DNA of 64,000 bases from Candidatus Poribacteria bacterium (GCA_028824685.1 JAPPCZ010000082.1:1-64000), one strand, 5' to 3'; positions 52,135-61,701 are shown, counted from the first letter of the stretch. Program-made: numbers and translations. The notes: a model not told the origin generated them from the letters alone.

Positions 52135-53550
52135 ATGGTAGAAAACCTCTCGTTTTTTCAAAAAGTGAACCAGAATTTTGACAAAGCAGCACAGTTCACA
52201 GAATATCCGCAGGGGCTTTTGGACCAGATAAAAATTTGTAACAACTCTTGCCATTTCACCTTTCCGATTAAACGGGATGACGGTACCATTCAAACGATTC
52301 ACGGATGGCGTGCTGAACATAGTCACCATAAACTTCCAACGAAAGGAGGTATCCGCTACAGCACGCTCGTTAACGAAGACGAGATAGTGGCACTTGCTGC
52401 GTTGATGACCTATAAATGCGCGCTGGTAGACGTGCCGTTTGGTGGTGCTAAAGGCGGTATCCAACTTAACAGAAATGAGTACTCTGAGAGTGAATTGGAA
52501 CGAATCACCCGCCGCTATACCTATGAACTGATTCAGAAAAACTATATCGGTCCCGGTGTAGATGTGCCTGCCCCGGACTTCGGCACCGGTGAAAACGAAA
52601 TGGCATGGATTCTTGATACATACCTCACAATGTCGCAAGACAAACTTGATGCCATTGCATGTGTGACGGGAAAACCGATTGATCAAAACGGTATACATGG
52701 ACGAAAAGAGGCGACTGGGCGCGGTGTTGTGTTCGGGTTGGAAGAGGTTTGTAGTTATGAAGATGATATGAAACAGATTGGACTTCATCCCGGTCTGCGG
52801 GGGAAAACCGTTGTCCTTCAAGGCTTTGGAAAGGTCGGGTATCCTGCCGCAAAATACTTAACTGAAGTAGAGGCGATAGTTATTGGCATTGCCGAGTCAG
52901 ATGGTGCCATCTATAACCCAAAAGGACTTGATATTGAAAAAGTATCCACGTTTCGTGCTGAAAACGGTTCAATTCGGCATTATTCAGACGCGACATTTAT
53001 TGAGAATCCGAACGATGTTTTGGAGTTAGAATGTGATATCCTTATCCCAGCTGCACTTGAAAACCAGTTAACTGCGGAGAACGCGCCGCGTATCAAGGCA
53101 CACATAATTGCCGAAGCAGCAAATGGTCCTACAACGACCAAAGCCGATGAGATACTCCAAAAACGTGGTGCACTGATTATTCCTGACACTTTTCTAAATG
53201 CTGGAGGCGTTACTGTCTCCTATTTCGAGTGGCTTCGCAATCTCTCACACGTCGGATTCGGAAGGCTTGCCAGACGATATGAAGAAACCGCGTACAATGC
53301 AATGCTCCTCTTTATTGAACAAGCCACCGGATATCAATTTTCCGATGATGAACGCGGACCTTTACACGGCGCCGATGAAACAGATTTGGTCAACTCAGGA
53401 CTTCAAGATACGATGGTAAACGCCTATCAGGAGATTCGCGAAATTCGGTTGAAACACGGAAAAGATGTTGTAGATAGCAGGACAGCTGCGTTTATCAGTG
53501 CTATTCATAAAATTGCGCAATCCTATATGCAGCTTGGCATTTTTCCATAG
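52135..53550 (+). CDS. Glu/Leu/Phe/Val family (glutamate) dehydrogenase
   Basis: 471 residues. GDH active site text: GGIRYSTLVNEDEIVALAAL, MTYKCALVDVPFGGAKGGIQ (catalytic Lys and the K-G-G-I), PAPDFGTGENEMAWILDTY (catalytic Asp), then Rossmann VVLQGFGKVGYPAAKYLTE. The acidic SDGAIYNPKG after the second strand fits NAD use. It links 2-oxoglutarate and ammonia to glutamate. Length is about 50 longer than the common 420-residue hexameric GDH, with a C-terminal helical extension (RLKHGKDVVDSRTAAFISAI). ATG 52135 after AAGGGTTGAC; TTG 52126 is weaker. Confidence 0.93.
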   Translation: MVENLSFFQKVNQNFDKAAQFTEYPQGLLDQIKICNNSCHFTFPIKRDDGTIQTIHGWRAEHSHHKLPTKGGIRYSTLVNEDEIVALAALMTYKCALVDVPFGGAKGGIQLNRNEYSESELERITRRYTYELIQKNYIGPGVDVPAPDFGTGENEMAWILDTYLTMSQDKLDAIACVTGKPIDQNGIHGRKEATGRGVVFGLEEVCSYEDDMKQIGLHPGLRGKTVVLQGFGKVGYPAAKYLTEVEAIVIGIAESDGAIYNPKGLDIEKVSTFRAENGSIRHYSDATFIENPNDVLELECDILIPAALENQLTAENAPRIKAHIIAEAANGPTTTKADEILQKRGALIIPDTFLNAGGVTVSYFEWLRNLSHVGFGRLARRYEETAYNAMLLFIEQATGYQFSDDERGPLHGADETDLVNSGLQDTMVNAYQEIREIRLKHGKDVVDSRTAAFISAIHKIAQSYMQLGIFP

Positions 53551-53558
53551 TTCCATTT

Positions 53559-53586
53559 GTAGGCGCGGTTTGCAACCCGCGCCTAC
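53559..53586. repeat. GTAGGCGCGG hairpin
   Basis: GTAGGCGCGG-TTTGCAAC-CCGCGCCTAC: a perfect 10-bp stem 8 bases after the dehydrogenase stop. It may assist termination but lacks a T-run; the same hairpin family occurs at 39,340. Confidence 0.7.
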
Positions 53587-53628
53587 TACGCGCATTCACA
53601 TTTTCAGATTTACTGTAAAGGAGAAAAA

Positions 53629-54381
53629 ATGATCTGTCTGAGCGTTAACGTAAACAAAGTCGCAACATTACGAAATTCGAGAGGAGGTGACATTCCGGAT
53701 GTCCTTACTGCTGTTGATACCTGTATTGATGCAGGTGCACAGGGCATTACGGTGCATCCCCGAGAAGACCAACGTCACATCAGACCGACAGATGTGTATG
53801 AAGTAGCCCAACGGTTAAAAGATATAAACGCTAAAAATAACAATAACATTGAATATAACATTGAAGGTGATCCACGCCCAGACCTTATTGATATGGTGCT
53901 GGATGTGCAGCCAACACAATGCACGCTTGTTCCTGTAGTCAGTGGAGAGATCACCAGTCACACCGTATGGGATATCCAAAAAGATGGGAGCATGTTGAAA
54001 TCTGTAATAACCTCTCTGAAAAATGCTGGTGTTCGCGTCAGTCTGTTTAGCGGCACTGACCTGGAGCAGATAGAACGGACGCGTGACATTGGTGCAGATA
54101 GAATTGAACTTTATACAGCACCTTATGCGATGGCACAGTCAGAAGCGGAAATTTCGCGAGAATTTTCGCTCTTGAAGAACGCTGGTGAGAAGGCACTTGA
54201 TTTAGGTCTTGGCACTAATGCGGGGCATGACCTCAATCTTGACAATCTTCCTCTGATGCAGCAATTGCCTGGGCTACTTGAAGTTTCTATTGGACACCAT
54301 TTGATGGCTGATGCGCTCTATATCGGGTTGGAAGCTGCTGTCAAAGCATACCGGAAGGCGTTAGGACAGAATATACAATGA
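53629..54381 (+). CDS. pdxJ: Pyridoxine 5'-phosphate synthase PdxJ
   Basis: 250 residues, TIM barrel. Signature VNVNKVATLRNSRGGDIPDV, GAQGITVHPREDQRHIRPTD (catalytic and phosphate residues), NIEGDPRPDLIDMVLDVQPT, then RVSLFSGTDLEQIERTRDIG and LGTNAGHDLNLDNL with the final HHLMADALYIG. It condenses 1-deoxyxylulose 5-phosphate with 3-amino-1-hydroxyacetone 1-phosphate to PNP. AAGGAGAAAAA before the ATG. Its last codons overlap the HAD gene by 4 bases (ATGA). Confidence 0.95.
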   Translation: MICLSVNVNKVATLRNSRGGDIPDVLTAVDTCIDAGAQGITVHPREDQRHIRPTDVYEVAQRLKDINAKNNNNIEYNIEGDPRPDLIDMVLDVQPTQCTLVPVVSGEITSHTVWDIQKDGSMLKSVITSLKNAGVRVSLFSGTDLEQIERTRDIGADRIELYTAPYAMAQSEAEISREFSLLKNAGEKALDLGLGTNAGHDLNLDNLPLMQQLPGLLEVSIGHHLMADALYIGLEAAVKAYRKALGQNIQ

Positions 54382-55013
54382 AAAATACATGTGCAATTTT
54401 CGACCTTGATGGAACACTCATCCGTCAATCTTCAGAGAAAGTCTTCCTTAAACATTTGCTAAAACATGGTGAGATTCCAATTTCAAATTTGCTTGCGTGG
54501 ACATCCCATTTTTTGAAGGTCAGATCTTATACTGAGGCAAAATCGAACAAAATTCATCTTTCTGGTTTAGAACAGCATCACCTTTGTGAACTTGCACGAG
54601 ATTGTTTTGTTGATTCACTTCGTGATAGTATTACACCTCACATTTCAACACTAATAGACACCCACCGCGATGAGGGACGAACGGTTATTTTGATGTCTGG
54701 TTCGTTATCGTTTTTAGTCGAACTTTTCCATGAGCATTTTCAAACTGATATCATGGTCGCCGATGAACTGGAAGTGGCTAATGGGAAGTTTACTGGTGGG
54801 CGCGTTGGGATACGGCCTTATGCACAGAACAAAGCTGCCCTTGCACAAGAACTTGCAACGACGCATGGATTTGACTTAAGTACTTCTTATGCTTATGGTA
54901 ACCACCATTCAGATGTTTATAAACTGGAATTGTTTGGATATCCAGTTGCGGTAAATCCTGATCGGGAACTTCGCCGTATAGCAACAGAGAGAAATTGGCA
55001 AATAGAACTATAA
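54378..55013 (+). CDS. HAD-IB family phosphatase (SerB-like)
   Basis: 211 residues. HAD motif I FDLDGTLIRQSS (DxDGT), motif II VILMSGSLSFLVE (Ser), Lys in QNKAALAQELA and motif III YAYGNHHSDVYKLELFGYPV. The capping helix bundle between motifs I and II is of the C1/IB type, as in phosphoserine phosphatases and HAD-IB lipid phosphatases. The motif III GNHHSD differs from the usual GDSxxD, the first Asp being Asn, so activity may be altered or substrate-specific. Coupled to pdxJ upstream; a phosphatase role in PLP metabolism is possible. Confidence 0.88.
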   Translation: MKNTCAIFDLDGTLIRQSSEKVFLKHLLKHGEIPISNLLAWTSHFLKVRSYTEAKSNKIHLSGLEQHHLCELARDCFVDSLRDSITPHISTLIDTHRDEGRTVILMSGSLSFLVELFHEHFQTDIMVADELEVANGKFTGGRVGIRPYAQNKAALAQELATTHGFDLSTSYAYGNHHSDVYKLELFGYPVAVNPDRELRRIATERNWQIEL

Positions 55014-55032
55014 TCATGGGTGGGATTGCACA

Positions 55033-55779
55033 GTGCGGCTTGAAAAATATATCGCTACTTCAGGAATTGCCTCTCGACGTGCAGTAAAACGAGCAATTCG
55101 TGAGGGACGCGTCACTGTTAACGGAACAGAGATACTTATTCCCGGCCACCCGATTAACGTGGAATTGGATAGTGTTGAATTTGAAGGAAAACAGGTTGAG
55201 CCACTCACAGAACGGATCTATCTGATGTTGAATAAACCTGCTGGTTATTTGACAACGCGTCGTGATGAACGTGGTCGTCCTACCGTGATGGATCTTTTAA
55301 CGGAACTACCTGAATCCATTTATCCGGTGGGGCGTTTAGATTTAGAGACTGAGGGATTGCTATTATTTACCAATGATGGTAATTTTGCTAATCGGTTGAT
55401 GCATCCGAGCCATGAGGTTGATAAGACATATCTTGCATGGGTAAACGGTGTTCCAACCGACCGCGCGCTTGATCGCTTACGTAACGGCATCTCTATCCCT
55501 GGCGGAACAACATCTCCAGCAAAAATCAAGCTGTTAAATGTAAAGCACACCCAGGCATCAACCGCAAAGAAAAAAACAGGTAAGAACGAATCACTATCAA
55601 AATTTAGGGTGATTATCCACGAAGGGAAAAAACGACAGATACGTTTGATGTTTAAGACGGTAGGACATAGAGTTATCCGCTTGAAACGGACGCATATTGG
55701 GGAGTTAGGATTAGGCAATCTCCCACAGGGGCAGTATCGATTTTTGACCCCTGCGGAAGTTGCTCAATTGCAAACTTAG
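55033..55779 (+). CDS. RsuA/RluB-family pseudouridine synthase
   Basis: 248 residues. S4 RNA-binding domain (RLEKYIATSGIASRRAVKRA, REGRVTVNG) followed by the catalytic domain: YLMLNKPAGYLTTRRDERGR, VGRLDLETEGLLLFTNDG with the catalytic Asp in GRLDxxTxGLLL, and HEGKKRQIRLMF. It isomerises one uridine in 16S or 23S rRNA. Start GTG 55033, 20 bases after the HAD stop, probably co-transcribed with pdxJ and HAD. An extra basic loop (STAKKKTGKNES) interrupts the domain around residue 185. It overlaps the convergent thioredoxin-TPR gene by 4 bases. Confidence 0.94.
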   Translation: MRLEKYIATSGIASRRAVKRAIREGRVTVNGTEILIPGHPINVELDSVEFEGKQVEPLTERIYLMLNKPAGYLTTRRDERGRPTVMDLLTELPESIYPVGRLDLETEGLLLFTNDGNFANRLMHPSHEVDKTYLAWVNGVPTDRALDRLRNGISIPGGTTSPAKIKLLNVKHTQASTAKKKTGKNESLSKFRVIIHEGKKRQIRLMFKTVGHRVIRLKRTHIGELGLGNLPQGQYRFLTPAEVAQLQT

Positions 55780-56804
55780 TTGTCGCTTTTTTGTTCTGCT
55801 TCCGCAGCCAATTCCTTGACTTGTTTTAAGTTCGCTTCAGCGTTCAGTTTCACCCGCTCATCTGTTGCATGATTTACTAATTTCTCAAGCACTTCAATTG
55901 ATTTGTCGTACTGTTTTGAAATTGAATAGGTTACACCAAGATAAAGTTGAGCAAGTTCGTAAACATCGCTTTTTGGATAGGTGTCAATCACCTTTTGGAA
56001 GTGCATCAACGCCATTTTGGTATTTTCTGCTGCAATATCTTCAGTTTTATCTCGAATTTGATTGCCATAAGCGACTCCGAGTTGTATGTGTAAAGTAGGA
56101 AGAAGTCCCGAAGTATTTTTCGGATCATTTTCAATGACCTTTTTGCTGAACGGAAGCGCTTTTTTTAATTGTCTCTGTCCCAAATAGGCTAAAGCGACTT
56201 CATTGTTCAACTTGACATCATCAGGGATTTTCTTGTTAATCAGGAGTGCTTTTTCCAATTGTTCCCGTTTTATATAAAGAATTGCGATTTCACTGTTTAG
56301 GGTGGTATCATCAGGCATTTCCTTAAATTTTGCCAATTTTGCCTGGAATTCCATCTCTTTTTTAAAAGCTGCTTCCATCACAGGTGCAAATTCTTCAGGT
56401 GGAGCGTATCCCACCTTCTTAGTGATGACACCGCCATCCGGACCGATGAATAAAATTGTCGGATAGCCTGTAATTCCATACTTCTTGCGCGTTTCGTCGT
56501 TTATGGGCAGTTCCGTGTCTTGTGGATTTACCTTGACAGTAATGAACTTTTCAGAAAGAGTAACGACGTTTGCATCAGTAAATGTTTCGGCATCCAGCCG
56601 ATCACACCAACCTCACGAATCTGTATAGAAGTCCATCATAATCGGTTTACCGGTTTCAGCGGCTTGTTTCGTAGCATCCTCAATGGATTTTCCCCATCGG
56701 ACTTTTTCGCCTTCTGCAAGGACAGGAATTGATACTGTCATTAGCAAGAGGACGGTGAGTCCTGCTACATAGGGAGAGTAGCGGTGAAAAACAGAATTAA
56801 TCAT
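55776..56804 (-). CDS. Exported thioredoxin-fold/TPR protein, candidate selenoprotein (UGWC)
   Basis: 342 residues if the internal TGA at 56,615-56,613 is read through. Signal peptide YVAGLTVLLLMTVSIPVLAE; then a thioredoxin domain: MMDFYTDS-TGA-GWCDRLDAETF, where the TGA stands at the first Cys of the CxxC redox motif (related proteins read DWCGWCKxLxxETF), followed by TVKVNPQDTE, the cis-Pro loop YGITGYPTILFIGPDG, and TPR-like helices (residues 150-340). Reading stays open for 279 codons after the TGA. A hairpin with stem TCGGC/GCCGA and loop TGGAT lies 12-26 nt after it, G in the second loop position, as in bacterial SECIS elements. ATG 56804 has AAGGAGAAAATAAA. The alternative is a nonsense pseudogene. 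Confidence 0.82.
56587..56601 (-). promoter_or_regulatory. Putative SECIS hairpin of the thioredoxin-TPR gene
   Basis: TCGGC-TGGAT-GCCGA: 5-bp perfect stem and 5-base loop with G second, centred 19 nt after the in-frame TGA. Bacterial SECIS elements typically have the apical loop 16-37 nt downstream with a G in the first two loop bases; this one fits both rules. It lies within coding sequence, so part of the pairing may be chance. Confidence 0.55.
56613..56615 (-). other. In-frame TGA, putative selenocysteine codon of thioredoxin-TPR protein
   Basis: TGA on the minus strand between GAT TCG and GGT TGG TGT GAT. It occupies the nucleophilic Cys position of the CxxC motif, giving U-G-W-C. Recoding is inferred from position, the open downstream frame and the hairpin. 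Confidence 0.7.
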
Positions 56805-57218
56805 TTTATTTTCTCCTTTTAGACTTAAGCGATAAAACAAGGCATTTGCTTAAATTGTAATATTGACGGAAATTCCAGTAACTTTTTATCGCAGCATTCT
56901 TGATTAGTTGTAATATATTATCACATTCAACAGAGAATGTCCAGAAAAACAGTGTGTAAATACAGAGCCATTCAATTCTCGATAATTCTTCTTTTCTCTA
57001 AAACCTCTTACTGTAGGAGCGACCTTGAATCAACGCCAAATGCGCGTTTGGCATTTCGCGGGTCGCGACCAGGAGGTCGCTCCTACAAAAGAAATCAGGT
57101 TACAAATCCCTCCACAAGAGCAGTGCGCGACAATTGAATGCCTCAGTGTGTAAATAAAGGTTGCAGTTACTATACGCATACTTGTTTGTAAGACAAACGT
57201 GCTACAAAGAGGCTTTGT
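56805..57218. repeat. Gap with interrupted GTAGGAG double hairpin
   Basis: 57,013-57,086 is a GTAGGAGCGACC...GGTCGCTCCTAC double-hairpin element; its left unit is split by a CAACG hairpin (TGAATCAACGCCAAATGCGC ... GGCATTTCGC). The rest is AT-rich; the promoter of the thioredoxin-TPR gene should be at 56,810-56,900 but no strong match is visible. Confidence 0.75.
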
Positions 57219-58607
57219 TTACTTGCCGACACAGAACTGTGAGAAAATTCGGTCCAAAATATCTTCAGTGGTTGTTTTACCAACAATGTCACCGAGGGCA
57301 TCAAGACTAATGCGCAGATCAACCGAAACAAGATCAGGTGGCATCTCGTTTTCTAAACTCACTATAACATCATCAAGTGCTTCTTGCGCACGGCTTAGCG
57401 CATCTTGATGGCGAGCATTCGTAACTATAGGAGATTCACCTATATTGAATTCTTTACCAAGCAATTCTTCTCGGATAGCAGTTTTCAGCGCATCAATACC
57501 TTTGTTTTCAGTAATTGCTGTTTGAACAATGCGAACCTTTGGACAATGGTTAGTAAGAGTCTGTGGTTGGACGATGGCGGGAAGGTCAATTTTATTTAGA
57601 ATCAGGATTGCGCGGTGTGAATTCGCTATCTCCAAAAGTTCAGTATCCGCTTCATTTAGGGGTTGGGATGCGTCAAACATTAAGAGTAGAAATTCGGCTT
57701 TATTGAGAACGTCTCTACTCCGTTGAACACCTTGTTGTTCAACAATGTCCTCTGTTTGTCGCAGTCCAGCGGTGTCAATCAGATTAATAGGTATACCGTC
57801 AAGATTTATAGTTTCATCAATCGTGTCCCGCGTCGTGCCGGGAATATCTGTGACAATAGCGCGTGCTGAGCGGACAAGCGCATTGAATAGGCTTGATTTT
57901 CCGACATTCGGTTTGCCCAAAATAGCGACGTTTATACCCTCCTTGATTAGACGTCCTTCCGAAGCAGTTTTGAGTAAATGCACCAGATCTGTTTGGACAA
58001 CACGTGCAGTCTGAAGCTGCGTCTCGACCTTCATAAAATCAAGGTCTTCGTCGGGAAAATCGATGGAGGTTTCAATTTCTGCGAGCAATGCTGCAAGTGT
58101 ATCGCTGAGTTGATTTACACTTTCAGAGAGTTTGCCTTCAAGTGCCTGAATTGCGATTTTTCGGCTAAGTTCTGTTTTTGAACTGATGAGTTCTGCTACT
58201 GCTTCAGCTTGTGCGAGGTCAAGTCTACCGTTAAGAAAAGCACGTTTCGTAAACTCGCCCGGTTCAGCGAGCCTTGCACCCGCCTTTACCACTAATGCTA
58301 ATACAGTTGTTAGCGGAACAATTCCACCATGGCAATTAAATTCAACAATGTCTTCGGTGGTATACGTTTTCGGGGCGCGCATAATACCCAGCATCACTTC
58401 GTCAATAATTTCATCGGATGCTGATGTATCTATAACGTGTCCGTGTGTAAGTGTATGTGATGGGAGTTCATCAGGTGAGATAACGCGTGAGGGACGAAAC
58501 AACTGAGATGCGATTGGGATTGCCAGCGGTCCACTGACGCGTACTATACCGATACCGCCTTCACCGCGCGGCGTCGCGATGGCGGCGATAGTATCCTCAA
58601 ATTTCAT
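57219..58607 (-). CDS. mnmE: tRNA modification GTPase MnmE
   Basis: 462 residues. N-terminal formyl-THF domain MKFEDTIAAIATPRGEGGIG, SLPSHTLTHGHV-type text; central G domain with G1 GKPNVGKSSLFNAL, G2/G3 IVTDIPGTTRDTIDE and NLIDTAGLRQTEDIVE, G4 LNKIDL; C-terminus FSQFCVGK with the conserved Cys (CxGK). With MnmG it installs carboxymethylaminomethyl groups on U34 of tRNAs. ATG 58607 is placed at the family start after GGGGGTTGCGAT; the frame to 58664 is not needed. Last gene of the rnpA-yidD-yidC-jag-mnmE block. Confidence 0.97.
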   Translation of the reverse strand: MKFEDTIAAIATPRGEGGIGIVRVSGPLAIPIASQLFRPSRVISPDELPSHTLTHGHVIDTSASDEIIDEVMLGIMRAPKTYTTEDIVEFNCHGGIVPLTTVLALVVKAGARLAEPGEFTKRAFLNGRLDLAQAEAVAELISSKTELSRKIAIQALEGKLSESVNQLSDTLAALLAEIETSIDFPDEDLDFMKVETQLQTARVVQTDLVHLLKTASEGRLIKEGINVAILGKPNVGKSSLFNALVRSARAIVTDIPGTTRDTIDETINLDGIPINLIDTAGLRQTEDIVEQQGVQRSRDVLNKAEFLLLMFDASQPLNEADTELLEIANSHRAILILNKIDLPAIVQPQTLTNHCPKVRIVQTAITENKGIDALKTAIREELLGKEFNIGESPIVTNARHQDALSRAQEALDDVIVSLENEMPPDLVSVDLRISLDALGDIVGKTTTEDILDRIFSQFCVGK

Positions 58608-58685
58608 ATCGCAACCCCCGTTTTCAGCACAGCGTGAAGTTACCGGTAGTTTGATGTTTCTCAAACTCGGTCATACATCTATGGC

Positions 58686-59312
58686 TCAATAGGTATCTTG
58701 TCTTGCAATAACAATACGACGCATATCACCTTCACCTTGGCTAAACGTTGAAACGTTATCGTCTGATTGTAAGGTAAGATGGATCACGCGTCTATCTTTA
58801 GCAGACATAGGGGCAAGAACAACATCTTGACGCGTCCGTTTGACTTTTGCAGCAACTTGATGTGCTAGGTCTACGAGCGTCTGCTCTCTCCGTTCACGAT
58901 AACCTTCGGTATTGACGAACACCTTTTTTTTAGCGAGTGCATTCTTGTTGACAATGCAATTAAGAAGACGTTCAATAGCATCAAGTGTCTGTCCATGCTT
59001 TCCGATAAGAAGTGCTGGCGAATCCGTAACCATGTTAAGGTGCAAACTTCCCTCAATTAAGTTAGATTCAACTTCACCATTAATACCTATTCGCGTGAGC
59101 ATTTCCTTCAAAACGGTCTCTGGTGCGTTAGAAATATCTTCCTTTAGCGTAGCACGTATTTTTGCGGGTTTCGCACCAAAACTCAAAATGCCTTTAGTCG
59201 GTTCATTTATGATTATGATGTTGACCTCTTCACGCGTTGTTTCAAGTTGTGTGAGCGCAATTTCAATTGCCTCTTCGACAGTTTCTGCTTCAGTTTCAAT
59301 ATAATTTTGCAA
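58686..59312 (-). CDS. jag: Jag/KhpB (EloR) RNA-binding protein
   Basis: 208 residues. Jag-N domain (ETEAETVEEAIEIALTQLET ... TKGILSFGAKPAKIRA), KH domain with LLIGKHGQTLDAIERLLNCI, and R3H domain (PMSAKDRRVIHLTLQSDDNV, STFSQGEGDMRRIVI). It binds RNA with KhpA and influences cell elongation and envelope growth. It lies between yidC and mnmE, its usual place. Start ATG 59312, AAAGGAGTACTGC upstream. Confidence 0.95.
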   Translation of the reverse strand: MQNYIETEAETVEEAIEIALTQLETTREEVNIIIINEPTKGILSFGAKPAKIRATLKEDISNAPETVLKEMLTRIGINGEVESNLIEGSLHLNMVTDSPALLIGKHGQTLDAIERLLNCIVNKNALAKKKVFVNTEGYRERREQTLVDLAHQVAAKVKRTRQDVVLAPMSAKDRRVIHLTLQSDDNVSTFSQGEGDMRRIVIARQDTY

Positions 59313-59422
59313 TTGGCAGTACTCCTTTGTGCTGTTGAAGATTCACGCATATAAGTGGAAAATTTAAACGATAATAATTGATAAAAAACTTATCTAAAGT
59401 TTAACAAGATTAACTAAAAATA

Positions 59423-61285
59423 TCAATTCGGTTTGCGCTTTGGAGTATTTTCCTGTGTTTCGGATTCGCCATCGTGGAAAAATTTCGTTTGTATTTGTTG
59501 TTGTGCTACAGTAAGGACACTATTACATAACCAGTATAACACAAATCCCGAAGCCCAGTTATAAAACATAAAGACGAAGATAAGCGGCAAAAACTGCATG
59601 ATTTTTGCCTGTGTATTACTGGTAGCGGGCGTAGCAGACATTCCACCGACATATTTCTGCTGGAGCCATGCTGTAAGTCCATTCAGAAGCGGTAAGAATC
59701 GGATAGAGTCTATTTGTATGAAGATAAGCGGTATTGTAAATGGGAGTTTATACAATGTATCTGGTGCCGAAAGATCATTAATCCACAAGAAGAAAGGTGC
59801 ACCGCGGAATTCAACAGCACTCCCAAGTAGTCCGTAGAGTGCCCAGAAAATAGGGAGTTGCGGAAGCCAAGGGATACAGCCACCCAAGGGGTTCACACCA
59901 TTTTCCTTATAAATACGCATTGTGGCTCTATTCAGTTTTTGCGGGTCGTCCCGAAATTTTTCTCGTAATTCAGTCAATTGCGGTTGAAGTTCCTGCATCT
60001 TTTTCATAGAGACATGTGCTTTGCGGGTAAGCGGAAAAGAAATTATCTTTACTAATGCTGTTAAAAGAATTATTGCTAACCCGTAATTCCCAAAGATGTT
60101 GTGCAACCCCTTTACTAACCACAGCATTCCCCATACCACAGGACCGAGAAATCCGAAGTCAATGGCTTTAGACAAGTTAATTTGAGTTTCTGGCACATTA
60201 GGAGCAGTGACCTGCTTCAACAATGTATCATCCTTTGGTCCGACGTATAAACGAAAAGCATGCGTTTGCTTTTGCTGAGATGGTAGTGGAAAACGAGGGA
60301 TTGTCAAAACGGCGGTCTCAGTAGGTGCAGCCACAAGGATATTTGTTGACTCATTTGCTTTTGCATTATCATCCAGTGCATAGGTAGCTTCAAGTTGCGG
60401 GTCAGGAATCATTATGGCACTAAAATATTGACTATTCATACCTGCCCAGCGTACTGTCACTAAAGCATTTTCTTGTTTGAGTTCGCGTGTAGGTTTTCCT
60501 GTACCAATATAAACTTTAGCACCTTCGGAACCACGGCGTCCTGCTTTACCTGTCTCTTTTTCGTGTACGAGTAGGTCAGCATTAATCCCTGGTCCCCAAC
60601 GTAGTTCATAGCCATTCGCGGGATTATTGCCACCGATTACCAAAGGTTCTGAAGCATCAGAAACATTTTCGAACGTTAAGTCCAAATCTACCGTATAACT
60701 ATCGTTGTAAAAGGTAAATCGTTTGACAACTCGTAATTGCTCGCCAATCGTAGTTGTGAAGGTAAGTGTTCCTTTCTCTTGTGTATCTGATAGTTGAATG
60801 CCTTCCGGTTTATCTACTTTCCATAAAGCGTGCCGTAAATTGAGTTCATTCTGAAGATACGAATTTCCAATCTGAAGTTCAAGACAGTCATGTGCTGTCT
60901 CAGGGATAAGATTCAACGGCACGTCTTCAGTCGTGTCTGATCTGTCGGGAAAGCGAAGACTCCCGTTTTCTTTTTTTTCTATCAATCCCCATTTTTTGGC
61001 TATTGCCAGTTTTTCGTTAAAAGTAATGTCGTAAGTAGATGTTCTGACGCGGACCATCGGATCATCGGGACTCTCCTGAACCATCATCAGTGGGTTTGTA
61101 TCAATGGAGTCTTCTTCCTTTTCTCCAAGATCAATTCCATCAGTTGTGTCACTTGGCGGAGTTTGTTCGGTTATTGCGGGGTCGTCCTGTTCAGGGGTAA
61201 GGGGTTTGGGTTTACCAAACATCAGAGTCCATGTAATCATTACAGCAATCATCAGAACGAGTGCGAGAATGTAACGGGATCCCAT
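59423..61285 (-). CDS. yidC: Membrane protein insertase YidC
   Basis: 620 residues with the Gram-negative layout: N-terminal anchor (YILALVLMIAVMITWTLMF), long periplasmic beta-sandwich domain (about 60-370), and the insertase core of five helices from FGFLGPVVWGMLWLVKGLHN. Core features: RKAHVSMKKMQELQPQL cytoplasmic hairpin, GVNPLGGCIPWLPQLPIFWA, and LPLIFVFMFYNWASGFVLYW. It inserts membrane proteins alone or with SecYEG. The large periplasmic domain indicates an outer-membrane-bearing cell. A Pro-rich acidic linker (TPEQDDPAITEQTPPSD) follows the first helix. Confidence 0.96.
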   Translation of the reverse strand: MGSRYILALVLMIAVMITWTLMFGKPKPLTPEQDDPAITEQTPPSDTTDGIDLGEKEEDSIDTNPLMMVQESPDDPMVRVRTSTYDITFNEKLAIAKKWGLIEKKENGSLRFPDRSDTTEDVPLNLIPETAHDCLELQIGNSYLQNELNLRHALWKVDKPEGIQLSDTQEKGTLTFTTTIGEQLRVVKRFTFYNDSYTVDLDLTFENVSDASEPLVIGGNNPANGYELRWGPGINADLLVHEKETGKAGRRGSEGAKVYIGTGKPTRELKQENALVTVRWAGMNSQYFSAIMIPDPQLEATYALDDNAKANESTNILVAAPTETAVLTIPRFPLPSQQKQTHAFRLYVGPKDDTLLKQVTAPNVPETQINLSKAIDFGFLGPVVWGMLWLVKGLHNIFGNYGLAIILLTALVKIISFPLTRKAHVSMKKMQELQPQLTELREKFRDDPQKLNRATMRIYKENGVNPLGGCIPWLPQLPIFWALYGLLGSAVEFRGAPFFLWINDLSAPDTLYKLPFTIPLIFIQIDSIRFLPLLNGLTAWLQQKYVGGMSATPATSNTQAKIMQFLPLIFVFMFYNWASGFVLYWLCNSVLTVAQQQIQTKFFHDGESETQENTPKRKPN

Positions 61286-61377
61286 TTAAATTTAGATGCT
61301 CCTCTTTCATGTTTTATAGCGCGAGGTTTTTACGGCTCGCCATTCACTACATGTCAATTTATGTTGAATGTTATTTG

Positions 61378-61587
61378 TTACTGAAGTGGGTCAAAACCCC
61401 CTGGATGGTAAGGATGGCATTTTACCAGTCGTTTTAAAGTTAACCAGCTGCCTTTGAAAGTACCATATCGCTCAAATGCCTGTTGTGCGTAGTGTGAACA
61501 AGTCGGATGGAAACGACACGTTGGAGGAAAAAGTGGGGAGATAAAGCGGCGATACCCGCGGATAGCGTAGAGAATTAATCGGCTCAT
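61378..61587 (-). CDS. yidD: Membrane protein insertion efficiency factor YidD
   Basis: 69 residues. [20 protein letters not shown], then [20 protein letters not shown] and [11 protein letters not shown]: the full YidD motif with conserved cysteines (PTCRFxPTCS). An amphipathic membrane-associated protein that helps YidC. Between rnpA and yidC as usual. It lies 92 bases upstream of yidC; the start is ATG 61587 after AAAAGAAAAT. Confidence 0.95.
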   Translation of the reverse strand: MSRLILYAIRGYRRFISPLFPPTCRFHPTCSHYAQQAFERYGTFKGSWLTLKRLVKCHPYHPGGFDPLQ

Positions 61588-61701
61588 TTTCTTTTTATAA
61601 ACCGTTCACTTGCAGGAGATGTTTTTTGACCCAACAAATTTTTTATTCATATTGATTCGGCTATATTCCAATCTTTACAGAGGTTTACGCTGCCAATATT
61701 T

